Assembly (NCBI RefSeq): GCF_002975435.1
Contig: NZ_PCPT01000006.1
Span: forward strand, 124,001 to 188,000
DNA: 64,000 nt
Reading direction: 5' to 3'
From: Arthrobacter sp. MYb227
GTDB lineage: Bacteria; Actinomycetota; Actinomycetes; Actinomycetales; Micrococcaceae
A program made the translations under genes and the position numbers. The notes under the pieces were generated by a model. It saw only the letters and a list, made by a program, of their open reading frames with translations, had not been told where the DNA came from and did not search any database. Positions within the stretch are counted from its first letter, which is position 1, and each line of letters begins with the position of its first letter. Positions 56,162 to 64,000 of this stretch are shown here, piece by piece.

Positions 56162-58357
56162 ATGAGTGCCGTCAAATTTCCAGAAGATCCGGCAATACCC
56201 ATCGGCGATCCAGAAAGTTCAGTGCCTCCCGATGCTGGCCCCAACCGCATCAACAAGGTTGTTTTCTTCGGCTCCGCGGCGGCGATCCTAGCCTTTACGC
56301 TGTGGGCCATGCTCGATCAAAGCGGTGCAGACACCGTTATTAATGCTGTAGTTGGCTGGGTCGGCAAGACCTTTGGCTGGTGGTATTCACTGGTTGTCGT
56401 GGCCGTCCTGGCGTTTGTCATTGCAATAGCAATCTCCAAGGTCGGAAAAACCAGACTCGGCCCCGACCACTCGCGGCCGACCTTTAACCTCTTCACCTGG
56501 ACGGCAATGCTCTTTGCCGCAGGTATCGGCATTGACCTGATGTTTTTCTCGGTCTCCGAACCTGTAGCCCAATTCTTGGCTCCACCCACCGGGGAAGGCT
56601 CCAACGTTGAAGCCGCCCGGCAGGCGCTCACCTGGACGCTCTTTCACTATGGACTGCTCGGCTGGGGTCTGTACGCGCTGATCGGCCTAGCCCTTGGCTA
56701 CTTCGCCTACCGCCACAACCTACCGTTATCCATCCGCTCGGCGCTCTACCCGATTCTGGGCAAGCGAATCCACGGCCCGATTGGCCACGGTGTAGATATT
56801 GCCGCCGTTTTGGGTACCATCTTTGGCATCGCCACCTCCTTGGGTATCGGTGTAGCCCAGCTGAACTTCGGGTTGAACTTCATGTTCGGCATTGAAGAAA
56901 ACATCTCGGTACAAATCGCCTTGATCGTCATTGCCGTCATCATGGCCACCATCTCGGTGCTCACCGGAGTAGAAAAAGGCATCCGCCGGCTCTCCGAACT
57001 CAACGTGATCCTGTGCATTGTCTTAATGCTCTTTGTGCTTTTTGCCGGAAAAACTCGATTCCTCTTAGATGGAATCATCCTCAATGTTGGCGATATGCTC
57101 TCCCGCTTCCCCGGAATGGCTCTGGACACCATGGCCTACGACCGTCCCGATGATTGGCTCAACGGCTGGACGCTGTTTTTCTGGGCTTGGTGGATTGCCT
57201 GGGCACCATTCGTTGGGCTCTTCTTGGCACGAATCTCGCGTGGGCGCACCATCCGCCAATTCATCACCGGCGTATTGGTGGTTCCCTTCGCCTTCATCCT
57301 GCTGTGGATTTCAATCTTCGGTAACAGCGCACTAGAACTGGTCATGAACGGAAACGCCGCTTTTGGCGAGGTAGCGATGAACTACCCGGAACGTGCCTTC
57401 TACTCGCTGCTTGAGCAATATCCGGCCGTTCCGCTGGTCGCCGCCATCGCGACCTTTACCGGCCTGCTGTTCTATGTGACAAGTGCCGACTCCGGTGCCT
57501 TGGTCATGGCCAACTTCACCTCACACCTCAAGGACGCAGAATCGGATGGACCTAAATGGGTCCGCGTCTTCTGGGCTGTGGCCACGGGCCTGCTGACCTT
57601 GGCCATGCTGATGGTTGATGGGGTGCCAACATTACAAAGCGCCACGGTGATCATGGGGCTACCGTTCTCGGTGGTGCTGGTATTCATCATGTTGGGGCTC
57701 TACAAGGCATTGCGCGTTGAACGCGCACTGGCCGGCAGCTACAAGAACACCCTGCATTCGGTTTTGACCTCGCGATCCGGCCCCAGCGGAATTGAGCACC
57801 GTCGCGGCTGGCGCCAACGTTTGGCCCGCACCATGGCCTATCCGGGGCAACGCCACGCACAACGTTTTGTTGATGATGTAGTTGCCCCGGCCCTCGAAGA
57901 AGTCAACGCCGAGTTCGCCCGCTCCGGGGTCATTGGCGAGCTAGCTATTGAACCCGTAGGCAAACTTGGGGTTAGATCCGTTGACCTCGTGGTTCCGCAC
58001 GGTGAAGAACGTCCCTTCAAATACCAGGTGTACCCGATACAGCTCAAGGTGCCGTCGTATGCACGCGATTCCTCAACCGGAGAACAGTACTACCGCATGG
58101 AAGTCTTCTCCCAGGAAGGCTCCCACGGTTATGACCTGATGGGCTGCACCCGCGAACAGATCATCTCCGATGTGCTCGATCAATACGAGGTCCACATGTC
58201 GTTCCTGCGAGCGCAGGCAAACACCGACGGTCTGAGCCAGATCGCCGAAACCACGATTCCCAAGACCGATTGGGAATCAGACTTTGATACCGGGATGATT
58301 CCCACCATCAGCACCGAGTCCACAACGGACCGGGCCAAGGAAAAGGACAAGGCATGA
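56162..58357 (+). CDS. betT: BCCT-family choline/betaine transporter
   Basis: Membrane transporter that imports choline or glycine betaine with Na+ or H+. From ATG 56162 it has 731 residues: about twelve helices with the BCCT Trp-rich stretch LFFWAWWIAWAPFVGLFLARISRGRT (residues ~340-365), then a long cytoplasmic C-terminal domain of roughly 200 residues typical of osmotically regulated BetT. The open frame reaches back to GTG 56081. Followed at once by betB and betA, so choline uptake is the likely role. Confidence 0.93.
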   Translation: MSAVKFPEDPAIPIGDPESSVPPDAGPNRINKVVFFGSAAAILAFTLWAMLDQSGADTVINAVVGWVGKTFGWWYSLVVVAVLAFVIAIAISKVGKTRLGPDHSRPTFNLFTWTAMLFAAGIGIDLMFFSVSEPVAQFLAPPTGEGSNVEAARQALTWTLFHYGLLGWGLYALIGLALGYFAYRHNLPLSIRSALYPILGKRIHGPIGHGVDIAAVLGTIFGIATSLGIGVAQLNFGLNFMFGIEENISVQIALIVIAVIMATISVLTGVEKGIRRLSELNVILCIVLMLFVLFAGKTRFLLDGIILNVGDMLSRFPGMALDTMAYDRPDDWLNGWTLFFWAWWIAWAPFVGLFLARISRGRTIRQFITGVLVVPFAFILLWISIFGNSALELVMNGNAAFGEVAMNYPERAFYSLLEQYPAVPLVAAIATFTGLLFYVTSADSGALVMANFTSHLKDAESDGPKWVRVFWAVATGLLTLAMLMVDGVPTLQSATVIMGLPFSVVLVFIMLGLYKALRVERALAGSYKNTLHSVLTSRSGPSGIEHRRGWRQRLARTMAYPGQRHAQRFVDDVVAPALEEVNAEFARSGVIGELAIEPVGKLGVRSVDLVVPHGEERPFKYQVYPIQLKVPSYARDSSTGEQYYRMEVFSQEGSHGYDLMGCTREQIISDVLDQYEVHMSFLRAQANTDGLSQIAETTIPKTDWESDFDTGMIPTISTESTTDRAKEKDKA

Positions 58358-59856
58358 GCCAGCACACCATCTACATCAACGGGGCATGGGCTCCTGCCGC
58401 TCAAGGCGGCACTAGGGAGATTATTTGCCCGGGCACCGGTGAACTCGTCGCCACCATTTCCGAGGGCAGTGCCGAAGACTCCGAACGCGCCATTGCCGCG
58501 GCCCGTGCATCCTTTGACTCCGGTATCTGGTCATCGGTTTCGGCTTCCGATCGTGGTGACTTTTTGCTCAAGGTTGCCACCCGGCTGACCGAACGCAAGG
58601 AAGAGTTTGCGCGAGCTGAAGCCTTGGATACCGGTAAGCGCATGTACGAGGCGCGTGCCGATATTGATGCGATCGTTGACAGCTTCAATTACTTTGGCAA
58701 GCTCTCGGGGCAGAACGCCGGCCGTGTAGTTGATGCGGGGGATTCAAACGTTGTCTCCAACATCGTTTATGAACCCGTCGGTGTGGTCTCCATGATCACC
58801 CCGTGGAACTATCCGCTGCTCCAGGCTGCTTGGAAGATCGCTCCGGCTCTGGCCGCGGGTTGCTCATTTATTCTCAAGCCCGCGGAGCTGACCCCTTCCA
58901 CCTCGGTGCTGATGATGGATGTGCTCCAGGAGCTGGGGCTGCCGGCGGGTGTGGCCAACCTCGTCACCGGTGCCGGCGCCGCGGTAGGCACCCCACTTTC
59001 CACGCATCGCGATGTTGATATGGTTTCCTTCACCGGCGGGTTGGCCACTGGCAAGATCGTTGCAGCCTCCGCAGCGGGAACCGTGAAAAAGGTTGCGCTG
59101 GAACTCGGCGGCAAAAATCCCAACGTCATTTTCGCGGATGCCGATTTTGATGCGGCTGTAGACAACGCGCTCAACGCCGCCTTCATCCACTCCGGTCAGG
59201 TCTGCTCGGCCGGCGCTCGTCTGGTAGTCGAGGAGTCAATTGCCGAGGCCTTCGTCGATGAATTGGTTCGCCGAGCCAAGAACATTCGTTTGGGTGGGCC
59301 ATTTGATGAAAACGCCGAGACCGGCCCGCTGATCTCCGCCGATCACCTGGCCAAGGTCGATGCCTACGTGCAGCGCGGCATTGCCGAGGGAGCACGCCTA
59401 CGCACCGGTGGCAGGAAGGCAACCAACGCCGATGGACCCAACCTTGAGGCCGGGCACTTTTACCTGCCAACTATCTTGGACCAGGTCACCGGATCCATGT
59501 CGGTCGCCCAGGACGAGGCCTTTGGCCCGACGGTCACCGTGGAAACCTTCGTCACCGAAGATCAAGCAGTAGCGATTGGCAATGACACAGATTACGGGCT
59601 TGCCGGGGCGGTCTGGACCCAGGATGCAGGACGCGCCCAGCGCGTTGCCGCACGCCTGCGCCACGGAACCGTCTGGATCAATGACTTCCACCCCTACCTG
59701 CCGCAAGCAGAATGGGGAGGCTTTGGCCTCTCGGGTGTCGGCCGCGAGCTGGGCCCCACCGGCCTTGCCGAATACCAGGAAGCAAAACACATTTATCAAA
59801 ACCTTGACCCACAGGTCACCGGTTGGTTTGAAAACTCTGTACAGGATCAGGAGTAA
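58354..59856 (+). CDS. betB: Betaine aldehyde dehydrogenase
   Basis: NAD(P)-dependent enzyme that oxidises betaine aldehyde to glycine betaine. ALDH hallmarks are MITPWNYPLLQAAWKIAPALAAG, SFTGGLATGK, the catalytic Glu in LELGGKNPNV and the catalytic Cys in SGQVCSAGARL. At 500 residues it is full length. ATG 58354 overlaps the betT TGA (ATGA). The exact aldehyde is inferred from the neighbours betT and betA. Confidence 0.92.
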   Translation: MSQHTIYINGAWAPAAQGGTREIICPGTGELVATISEGSAEDSERAIAAARASFDSGIWSSVSASDRGDFLLKVATRLTERKEEFARAEALDTGKRMYEARADIDAIVDSFNYFGKLSGQNAGRVVDAGDSNVVSNIVYEPVGVVSMITPWNYPLLQAAWKIAPALAAGCSFILKPAELTPSTSVLMMDVLQELGLPAGVANLVTGAGAAVGTPLSTHRDVDMVSFTGGLATGKIVAASAAGTVKKVALELGGKNPNVIFADADFDAAVDNALNAAFIHSGQVCSAGARLVVEESIAEAFVDELVRRAKNIRLGGPFDENAETGPLISADHLAKVDAYVQRGIAEGARLRTGGRKATNADGPNLEAGHFYLPTILDQVTGSMSVAQDEAFGPTVTVETFVTEDQAVAIGNDTDYGLAGAVWTQDAGRAQRVAARLRHGTVWINDFHPYLPQAEWGGFGLSGVGRELGPTGLAEYQEAKHIYQNLDPQVTGWFENSVQDQE

Positions 59857-59876
59857 GAGCAATGGAGGAAACTCAC

Positions 59877-61463
59877 GTGGGAACCGAATCAAACTCAAGC
59901 CAGGAAACAGAATTTGATTACATCATCGTCGGTGGCGGTTCGGCGGGAGCCGCGGTTGCGGCACGCCTCTCCGAAGATCCGACGGTGAGTGTTGCACTCG
60001 TTGAAGGCGGCCCTGACGATCGCGGAATCCCGGAAGTCTTGCAGCTTGATCGCTGGATGGAACTTCTGGAATCCGGCTACGACTGGGATTACCCCATTGA
60101 AGAGCAGGAAAACGGCAACTCGTTCATGCGCCACTCGCGTGCCAAGGTCATGGGCGGATGCTCGAGCCACAACTCGTGTATTGCGTTCTGGGCTCCGGCC
60201 GAGGACCTTGACGCTTGGGAAACCGAACACGGCGCCACCGGCTGGAACGCCGAGATGGGCTTCCGGCTCTACAAGCAGCTTGAAACCAATGAGAATGCTG
60301 GCCCGGATGCCCCGCACCATGGCGACTCCGGCCCGGTGAAGCTAATGAACGTGCCTCCCGTGGACCCGTGTGGTGTTGCGGTCTTGGATGCCTGCGAGCA
60401 GGCAGGAATTCCGCGCGCTACGTTCAATAGCAACCAGACTGTGCTCAAGGGAGCCAGCTTCTTCCAGATCAACCGCCTGGAAGATGGCACCCGCTCATCG
60501 TCCTCGGTGTCCTACATTCACCCGATCTCACAGCGGAAAAACTTCACGCTGCTCACCGGGCTGCGCGCGCGAAAGCTTTCTTTCGACGAAGATAAGAAAT
60601 GTACCGGTGTGTTCGTTGTCGATGGTGGCTTTGGACGCACCAGCCACCTGGCTGCACGCCGCGAAGTCATCGTTTCAACCGGCGCCATCGATACGCCTAA
60701 GCTTTTGATGCTCTCGGGCATTGGCCCGGCTGCGCACCTGGCCGAGCACGGTATTGAACTTTTGGTTGATGCACCGGGTGTTGGCTCAAACCTGCAGGAT
60801 CATCCGGAGGGTGTGATCCAATGGGAAGCCAAAAAACCCATGGTCACCGAATCAACTCAGTGGTGGGAAATTGGCATCTTTGCCACTACCGTTGAGGGAC
60901 TTGATCGCCCGGATCTGATGATGCATTACGGTTCGGTGCCCTTCGATATGCACACGTTGCGTCAGGGCTACCCGACCTCGGATAACGCATTTTGCCTGAC
61001 CCCCAACGTCACGCGGGCTAAGTCCCGTGGCACGGTGCGTCTGCGTAGCCGGGATTTCCGCGATAAGCCGCGAGTTGACCCGCGTTACTTCACCGATGCC
61101 GAAGGTCATGACATGCGCGTCATGATCGCCGGTATCCGGCAGGCTCGTGAGATTGTTGCCCAACCTGCCATGGAGCAGTGGGCAGGGACAGAACTTTACC
61201 CGGGCGTTGAGGTGCAGTCTGATGAGCAGATCGCCGACTACATCACCCGCACCCATAACACCGTCTACCACCCGGCAGGGTCGGTTCGCATGGGCGCAGT
61301 TGACGATGCAATGTCCCCGCTTGACCCGGAACTACGGGTCAAGGGGGTTTCCGGGCTACGCGTTGCAGATGCCTCGGTGATGCCCGCCTTGGTCACCGTG
61401 AACCCAAACATCACTGTCATGATGATTGGTGAACGTTGCGCGGAATTAATCAAGAACGCTTAA
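59877..61463 (+). CDS. betA: Choline dehydrogenase (GMC oxidoreductase)
   Basis: FAD enzyme that oxidises choline to betaine aldehyde. The Rossmann motif FDYIIVGGGSAGAAVAARL is near the N terminus, followed by GMC signature 1 (MGGCSSHNSCIAFWAP) and STGAIDTPKLLMLSGIGP (signature 2). The C-terminal VTVNPNITVMMIGERCAELI includes the active-site His/Asn region. An ATG at 59862 is in frame, but the GGAGG right after it makes GTG 59877 the better start. It follows betB by about 20 bases. Specificity is from operon context; some GMC paralogues use other alcohols. Confidence 0.9.
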   Translation: MGTESNSSQETEFDYIIVGGGSAGAAVAARLSEDPTVSVALVEGGPDDRGIPEVLQLDRWMELLESGYDWDYPIEEQENGNSFMRHSRAKVMGGCSSHNSCIAFWAPAEDLDAWETEHGATGWNAEMGFRLYKQLETNENAGPDAPHHGDSGPVKLMNVPPVDPCGVAVLDACEQAGIPRATFNSNQTVLKGASFFQINRLEDGTRSSSSVSYIHPISQRKNFTLLTGLRARKLSFDEDKKCTGVFVVDGGFGRTSHLAARREVIVSTGAIDTPKLLMLSGIGPAAHLAEHGIELLVDAPGVGSNLQDHPEGVIQWEAKKPMVTESTQWWEIGIFATTVEGLDRPDLMMHYGSVPFDMHTLRQGYPTSDNAFCLTPNVTRAKSRGTVRLRSRDFRDKPRVDPRYFTDAEGHDMRVMIAGIRQAREIVAQPAMEQWAGTELYPGVEVQSDEQIADYITRTHNTVYHPAGSVRMGAVDDAMSPLDPELRVKGVSGLRVADASVMPALVTVNPNITVMMIGERCAELIKNA

Positions 61464-61488
61464 ACGCTCGTTGATCCGGCAAGACTAG

Positions 61489-61538
61489 TGACCGGCCCTC
61501 TGTGGGCACCTTTAGGGTGCTTTCACAAGGGTCGGTCA
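61489..61538 (+). terminator. Hairpin after the bet operon
   Basis: TGACCGGCCCT (61489-61499) pairs with AGGGTCGGTCA (61528-61538) except for one mismatch, and GGGCACC/GGGTGC pairs loosely inside. There is no T run, so termination is likely but not strong. Confidence 0.55.
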
Positions 61539-61635
61539 TAGTACTTTGAGCTGGCGGGAAAAAATTGCTCAAGGCAACAATTGGGCAAAAAGTCGGCTCT
61601 CCGTAGGGGAAAGAAGTATTGTCGATGCTGTGCGC

Positions 61636-62844
61636 ATGAGTAATGAAAAGAATCTGCAGATCCCATCGGTGCAGCCTTGGGTAGCCCCGCTGCTTGCCGA
61701 GCTCGTCGACTTTCGACGTGAGCTTCACGCGAATCCCGAGCTATCTTTTGTCGAGTATAAAACCACCGAGCGGATCCTCACTGCGCTTCGCGCGGTGGGC
61801 CTTGCCCCGGTTGCTCTCGAGGAAACCGGTGCCTACGTTGATATTGGTAGCGGTCCCATTGCCTTAGGGTTACGCGCCGATATTGATGCGCTACCCATCC
61901 TTGAAGAGACCGGACTTGACTACGCCTCGGTGGTTGATGGAGTTGCACACTCCTGTGGCCACGATATTCACACAACCGTCATGCTAGGCGTTGCCAAGGC
62001 CCTCAAGGCAATGGATGATGCAGGAGAACTCGGCGGACGTATCCGGGTGATCTTCCAGCCCGCCGAGGAAAAAATGCCAGGTGGCGCCCTAGCCGTCATT
62101 GCTGCTGGCGTGCTTGACGATGTTCCTCGTATTCTTGCCCTGCACTGCGAACCACGCATAGATGCGGGAAAGATCGGCACCCGTATTGGTGCCATTACCT
62201 CGGCCTCCGACACCATCAAGATTGAACTGATCGGCCGTGGCGGACACACTTCCCGCCCACACCTGACCGAAGACTTGGTCTTTGCGATGAGTCAGATTGC
62301 TATCAATGTTCCAGCAGTCCTGGGCCGTCGTATCGATGTGCGCTCGGCGGTCTCGGTGGTCTGGGGACAGATCCATGCCGGAAGCGCACCGAATGCGATT
62401 CCAGCAACCGGCTATTTGGCCGGCACCATGCGTTGCCTTGACGGTGAGGCCTGGGAAGGCGCGGGAGATCTGCTTGATGAGGTAGTTCGTCAGGTTGCTG
62501 CACCCTATGGCGTTGAAATTAAGCTCGAACACACCCGCGGTGTGCCGCCGGTGATCAACAACGAGGACGAAACCGACCTGATTGAAGACTCGGCACGAGC
62601 CGAGCTTGGGTCGCCGGCAATTGTCTTGACCCCGCAATCAATGGGTGGCGAAGATTTTGCTTGGATGACCAATAAAGTTCCTGGTTCCATGATGCGTTTG
62701 GGCACAAGGACCCCCGGAGGCGAGACCTACGACCTACACCGTGGTGATTATATTCCAGATGAATCCGCGATTGAGGTTGGCGTTACGGTGATGACGGCAG
62801 CGGCAGTTCGGGCAATTTTTCAGTCCCAGACAGAGGATAACTAA
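61636..62844 (+). CDS. M20-family amidohydrolase
   Basis: Metal-dependent amidohydrolase of about 400 residues in the N-acyl-amino-acid/hippurate/IAA-amino-acid hydrolase group. It has DFRRELHANPELSFVEYKT, the metal-binding CGHDIHTTVMLG, FQPAEEKMPGGALAVI, GRGGHTSRPHL of the lid domain, and SMGGEDFAWMTNKVPG at the C terminus. The frame opens at 61546; ATG 61636 (MSNEKN) fits the family, though no strong ribosome site precedes it. It does not belong to the bet operon; a hairpin lies between. Confidence 0.9.
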   Translation: MSNEKNLQIPSVQPWVAPLLAELVDFRRELHANPELSFVEYKTTERILTALRAVGLAPVALEETGAYVDIGSGPIALGLRADIDALPILEETGLDYASVVDGVAHSCGHDIHTTVMLGVAKALKAMDDAGELGGRIRVIFQPAEEKMPGGALAVIAAGVLDDVPRILALHCEPRIDAGKIGTRIGAITSASDTIKIELIGRGGHTSRPHLTEDLVFAMSQIAINVPAVLGRRIDVRSAVSVVWGQIHAGSAPNAIPATGYLAGTMRCLDGEAWEGAGDLLDEVVRQVAAPYGVEIKLEHTRGVPPVINNEDETDLIEDSARAELGSPAIVLTPQSMGGEDFAWMTNKVPGSMMRLGTRTPGGETYDLHRGDYIPDESAIEVGVTVMTAAAVRAIFQSQTEDN

Positions 62845-63100
62845 CGCACGTCAAGCGCTTAGAGTTATGCGCTTGTAACATTTTCTCCCTTGAGTTAAGC
62901 GTTTTGCGCGATAGGCTAGACCGACGTGAAACCGTTCTTTCTCGTCGCCCGATAGTTACTAAAGCGGGTGTCAGGAAAATCCGATGGATCGACCGGTGCC
63001 TAAAGGCAACGCGACATACTTGGTTCGATGTGGAACGCAAAAACCTTTTGCGCCCGCTGGATCGTGAAACGTAGCTCGTAACCCAATGGAGGGAACCCAC

Positions 63101-64000
63101 ATGCGCAACATCAAGCGCAAGACCGGAATGGCCGCGGCCATGCTCGGCATTTCAGCACTCGTTTTGACTGCCTGCGGCGCCGCGCCGGAAGCAACCCCGT
63201 CAGGCTCGGCCAGTGGCTCGGCTCCGGCCGGGGCATCCGACTTCACCGGATGTATCGTCTCTGATTCGGGCGGATTCGATGACCGCTCCTTCAACCAGTC
63301 CTCCTACGAGGGTCTGATGGCCGCCAAGAAGGATTTGGGCATCAACGTGAAGCAGGCAGAGTCCAAGGCTGCAACCGACTTTGCACCGAACCTGAATGCC
63401 ATGGTTAAGGGCGGCTGTAATCTCACGGTTACCGTTGGCTTCCTACTCTCGGATGACACCAAGAAGGCCGCCGCCGCTAACCCGGACAAGCACTTTGCGA
63501 TCGTTGACGATAATGCCATCGATGCCAAGAACGTCAAGCCGATCATCTATGACACGGCTCAGGCAGCTTTCCTCGCTGGTTACCTTGCAGCAGGCATGAC
63601 CGAGACCGGAAAGGTCGCCACCTACGGCGGCATGAACATCCCAACCGTTTCCATCTTCATGGATGGCTACGCAGATGGTGTTGCTTACTACAACGAGAAG
63701 AAGTCCAAGGACGTCAAGGTCCTAGGCTGGGACGTTGCCAAGCAGTCGGGCACCTTCACCGGTGACTTCGATAACCAGGGCAAGGGCAAGAACACCACCG
63801 TGACCTTCGCTAATGAAGGTGCCGACGTGATCATGCCGGTTGCTGGCCCGGTTGGCTTGGGCACCATGGATGCGGTCAAGGAACTGAACGCAAGTGGGAA
63901 GAACGTCAAGGTCATCTGGGTCGATGCAGATGGCTTCGAGTCCTTGGCTTCGGGCAACCAGTTTGTGCTCTCCTCCGTGGTTAAGGAGATGGGCCAGTCC
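63101..64000 (+). CDS. BMP-family ABC transporter lipoprotein (partial)
   Basis: First 300 codons; no stop before the window ends. The signal peptide has a basic start (MRNIKRKTG) and lipobox LTAC (Cys ~27). The mature part begins with a Ser/Ala/Gly-rich spacer and then FTGCIVSDSGGFDDRSFNQSSYEG, the opening of the BMP/PnrA-like family. Members bind nucleosides (or were called Med/TmpC) and feed an ABC importer, usually encoded next. GGAGGGA lies eight bases before the ATG. About 256 bases upstream (62845-63100) contain no gene and presumably its promoter. Confidence 0.92.
   Translation, partial: MRNIKRKTGMAAAMLGISALVLTACGAAPEATPSGSASGSAPAGASDFTGCIVSDSGGFDDRSFNQSSYEGLMAAKKDLGINVKQAESKAATDFAPNLNAMVKGGCNLTVTVGFLLSDDTKKAAAANPDKHFAIVDDNAIDAKNVKPIIYDTAQAAFLAGYLAAGMTETGKVATYGGMNIPTVSIFMDGYADGVAYYNEKKSKDVKVLGWDVAKQSGTFTGDFDNQGKGKNTTVTFANEGADVIMPVAGPVGLGTMDAVKELNASGKNVKVIWVDADGFESLASGNQFVLSSVVKEMGQS

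Overview
The window looks like chromosomal DNA of a high-GC Gram-positive actinobacterium, most likely Micrococcaceae (Arthrobacter/Glutamicibacter-like). The grounds are moderate-to-high GC with GTG/TTG starts, a monomeric isocitrate dehydrogenase, sdhC-D-A-B, an IdeR/DtxR-type iron box, and S-box and ZTP (pfl) riboswitches. The assignment is inference. No rRNA, tRNA, CRISPR array or intact insertion sequence was recognised.

Layout. 0.1-7.5 kb holds icd, a TmrB-like P-loop protein, dgt, ilvD and an MmyB-type regulator. 7.7-14.1 kb is a methionine block, metF-metE-metY-metB, behind a SAM riboswitch whose downstream sequence can form both a terminator and a hairpin over the metF ribosome-binding site. 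14.2-15.7 kb has a thioredoxin-fold protein and a BASS-family transporter, with copies of a GATCA-containing motif around them. 15.7-18.8 kb has two orphan hypotheticals, a Gfo/Idh/MocA oxidoreductase and a gamma-carbonic anhydrase-like protein. 19-25.6 kb has a heavy-metal P-type ATPase and a one-carbon cluster: purU and a flavoprotein on the minus strand, and a ZTP riboswitch followed by glyA and folD on the plus strand.

25.8-41.4 kb is more accessory. It contains a PepSY-like lipoprotein, a NarL-type two-component system whose kinase is cut by one in-frame TAG, a SHOCT protein, an acyl-lipid desaturase, an iron ABC transporter under an IdeR box, a VOC protein, an MFS transporter pseudogene with several frameshifts, a second intact two-component system, a GAP-family membrane protein and two uncharacterised exported proteins. 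The iron-binding lipoprotein shows an apparent one-base slip in an A run that separates it from its signal-peptide start.

41.5-46.1 kb is one reading frame of about 1,520 codons for a secreted mosaic protein: an N,N-dimethylformamidase large-subunit-like domain, Ig-like modules and four DUF4082-like repeats. 46.2-50.4 kb returns to housekeeping genes (xth, trpS, a 2H phosphoesterase, YihY/BrkB). A decayed stretch at 50.4-51.0 kb is followed by the succinate dehydrogenase operon. 54.8-64 kb carries a mannose-1-phosphate guanylyltransferase, a choline-to-glycine-betaine operon (betT-betB-betA), an M20 amidohydrolase and the first 900 bases of a BMP-family lipoprotein gene that runs off the window.

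Working together, the methionine and folate blocks are linked: MetF makes the 5-methyl-THF that MetE uses, while GlyA, FolD and PurU set the methylene-, methenyl- and formyl-THF pools. One block is sensed through SAM and the other through ZTP.
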